A stretch of DNA of 64,000 bases from contig JAPDFW010000089.1 of NCBI GenBank assembly GCA_028826165.1, positions 62,001 through 126,000 of the forward strand, given 5' to 3'. The notes under the pieces were generated by a model. That model worked only from the letters and a program-made list of their open reading frames with translations, had not been told where the DNA came from and made no database searches. The translations under genes were made by a program, and so were the position numbers. Shown piece after piece: positions 62,732 through 64,000 of this stretch (position 1 is the stretch's first letter; each line of letters opens with the position of its first letter). The stretch is from Anaeramoeba ignava (Eukaryota; Metamonada; Anaeramoebidae).

Positions 62732-63045
62732 GATTTAATTTTTGATTGAAAAATTAAAAGTGTTTTTTTCGGGATCAATTTCCCTACTTCAAATAATAGT
62801 TTTTGTTCAGAGTTAGAATTAAAAGTTGCTTTGGAAGAAAAGAAACTCGTTGGTTTTATTCTTGAAAGCCTAAAAGAAGCTTCTGTATTCAAAGAATTTT
62901 GTTGATTTTTTTCAATTTTCATTTGGATTCTAGAATTTTTAATCATGGATTTTGGTTGTTTTGAATAACTTTTAATTTGGAAATTTGAAATGAATGGTTT
63001 TGATTTGAAAAGAGAAGAAAAATTTAATAATGGATTTTCATTCAT
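62311..63045 (-). CDS. Beta-strand-rich protein, copy B, C-terminal frameshift
   Basis: About 245 residues from ATG 63045 (MNENPLLNFSSLF). It shows alternating-residue strands throughout (TEASFRLSRI, KATFNSNSEQKLLFEVGKLI, FGFKMVSFRKETLFKFSLKN, QIGSKVDYDLNTKLLRKSFG). The pattern and the GSKVDYDLNTK segment recall VDAC/Tom40-type mitochondrial barrels, which is low-confidence inference. Relative to copy A it has two extra bases near 62320 (AAAATTC for AAATC), ending the frame early at 62311 and removing about 45 residues, including the terminal strand. Copy A has that end but lacks the start, so neither copy is complete. The gene is divergent from the F-box gene. Confidence 0.55.
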   Translation of the reverse strand: MNENPLLNFSSLFKSKPFISNFQIKSYSKQPKSMIKNSRIQMKIEKNQQNSLNTEASFRLSRIKPTSFFSSKATFNSNSEQKLLFEVGKLIPKKTLLIFQSKIKSKFSDNSEFNLEPFQVQDFIQNIKFSTKTFFNDCFEFNANYQKNIQINKSGNFGFKMVSFRKETLFKFSLKNSNQINSHLISNLTKNIQIGSKVDYDLNTKLLRKSFGFSTNFFQNLFQSKIQDLFQLKIQDDGLLKIQI

Positions 63046-63448
63046 TATATATTGAAAAAAAGGAAAAAAAATGATAAACAAAAAAAAAGAATTTTTTAAT
63101 TAAAATTAAAATTTTTTTTTTAAATTTAAAAATAAAAATAAAAAATAAAAATCTCAGAAATGAGTATCAGAATGTGTTTTTGAATCTTTAAACAAACATT
63201 CTTTCGAGCATTTCTTTTAAAAAAAAAATGAAAATAATTTTTTAAATTTTTATGATAAATTATTTTTTTTTTATTTAAATTAATTAAAAAAATAAATAAA
63301 AAAAATTTAAATTATTAAAAATCGTAAAAATTTGATTTATTTTGTTTTTTTTATTTTTATTTTTATTTTTATTTTAAAAAGAAATTATTCTCCATTTTTT
63401 TCTTTTACTATCTTTACTTTTTGTTATAATACTTTTTTTAATTTATAA
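63046..63448. promoter_or_regulatory. Divergent AT-rich intergenic region
   Basis: 403 bp between a minus-strand and a plus-strand start. It is mostly A/T homopolymer, with a less biased stretch at 63150-63210. Promoter role is inferred from position. Confidence 0.35.
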
Positions 63449-64000
63449 ATGATTACCAAAAATTCTCAAAAAAAAAGACGCAAACAAAATATTGATGATT
63501 TCAATCAATTTCCAATTAAACAAAATCGAAAAAATAAAGATCTAAAAAAAAATATTCAACAAAATAAAAGATAAAAACGAAATTTTTTATCAACAAAAAA
63601 AAGACGAATTTGAAAATCAAAACAAGAACGAGAATCAAGAAGAATTGAAGGGAATAAATAATAGTCAAGATGAGGAAAAAAAAGTTTTTTTAATTGACAA
63701 TAAAAATGGGGAAATCTCAATAGAAAATGGAAAAGAAAAAACAACAGAGAAGTATGAAAAAGAAGATTTTGCGCAAAGAAAAAGTGTTGTATTGAATTTT
63801 GAATCGGATGTAGCCAGTTCAGGTAAGGAATAAATTTGACAGAAGTTTAAATTTAAAACTGACATTTTTTTATTTAATTTTTTTTATTTAATTTTTTTTA
63901 TTTAATTTTTTTTAATCAAGCAATTGATATACTTTTTGATGATCTGTTGTTATCAATTTTCTCCTTTTTAGATAAACGCTCGCTTTGTAAATGTGAACTT
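63449..64000 (+). CDS. F-box protein, 5' part (runs off window)
   Basis: Exon 1 is 63449-63822 and exon 2 starts at 63921 (GTAAGG donor, AAG acceptor, in phase as S|A). MITKNSQKKRRKQNI is followed by a charged low-complexity segment rich in Glu/Lys/Asn. Exon 2 opens with an F-box: IDILFDDLLLSIFSFLDKRS, then LCKCEL at the window edge. F-box proteins recruit substrates to SCF ubiquitin ligases through Skp1; the substrate domain lies outside. One extra A at 63566-63569 (AATAAAAGATAA) gives a TAA at 63572; dropping it makes the exon continuous. Confidence 0.65.

Overview
The window looks like nuclear DNA of an extremely AT-rich, intron-rich, anaerobic amoeboid protist. The genes are eukaryotic and spliced (GT...AG), with GSK3, ORC2, RasGEF, RhoGAP, TALE homeobox, PAS and KEOPS-subunit products. 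Several gene families (RCC1-BTB, TLDc, LisH-type RasGEF, BEACH) are typical of amoebae. One gene is a complete [FeFe]-hydrogenase, the hallmark of hydrogen-producing anaerobes. An Anaeramoeba-like metamonad fits best, but that is inference from gene content and base composition, not a database match. Most intergenic and intronic DNA is close to pure A/T with almost no unique sequence.

Layout. 1-7.1 kb: the 3' part of a BEACH-WD40 gene, a tandem pair of RCC1-BTB genes (first copy frame-broken, second intact) and a TLDc gene on the minus strand. 7.5-10.3 kb: a tiny two-helix membrane protein whose probable first exon lies beyond 1.4 kb of 19-bp satellite, then a roughly 107-bp tandem repeat. 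10.6-17.6 kb: seven-exon GSK3 and a three-exon gene of unknown function, both with satellite-filled introns. 17.8-19.7 kb: the hydrogenase, an island of much higher GC. 20.2-28.5 kb: a GRAM/PH-like repeat gene (minus) and an ABHD17-like hydrolase whose 3.7-kb intron holds a decayed pogo-type DNA transposon inside satellite. 28.8-35.8 kb: ORC2 (minus) and a long gene joining CAP-Gly, coiled coil, LisH-like and RasGEF modules. 36.1-45.1 kb: a 53BP1-type tandem-BRCT gene (minus) and an eleven-exon PH-RhoGAP-SH3 gene. 45.9-54.4 kb: a TALE homeobox gene, a truncated TM9SF-like protein, and divergent Cgi121 (minus) and PSP1 genes. 54.7-57.96 kb: a PAS coiled-coil gene (minus) and TMEM208/SND2. 57.8-63.1 kb: a direct duplication of the SND2 last exon plus a possible beta-barrel gene, enclosing a decayed P-loop NTPase/nuclease-like gene. 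63.4 kb to the end: the start of an F-box gene.

Three themes stand out. Long introns are each filled by their own short-unit satellite, while splice phases stay exact. Otherwise convincing genes carry single-base frame breaks, nearly all of the +1 type, which are either sequencing or assembly errors or something biological. Several genes act in small-GTPase, kinase and phospho-signalling (GSK3, RasGEF, RhoGAP, RCC1-BTB, PAS), others in genome maintenance (ORC2, 53BP1-like BRCT, Cgi121) and in membrane or ER biology (SND2, TM9-like, ABHD17-like). I see no operon-like functional clustering, no tRNA or rRNA gene and no CRISPR array.
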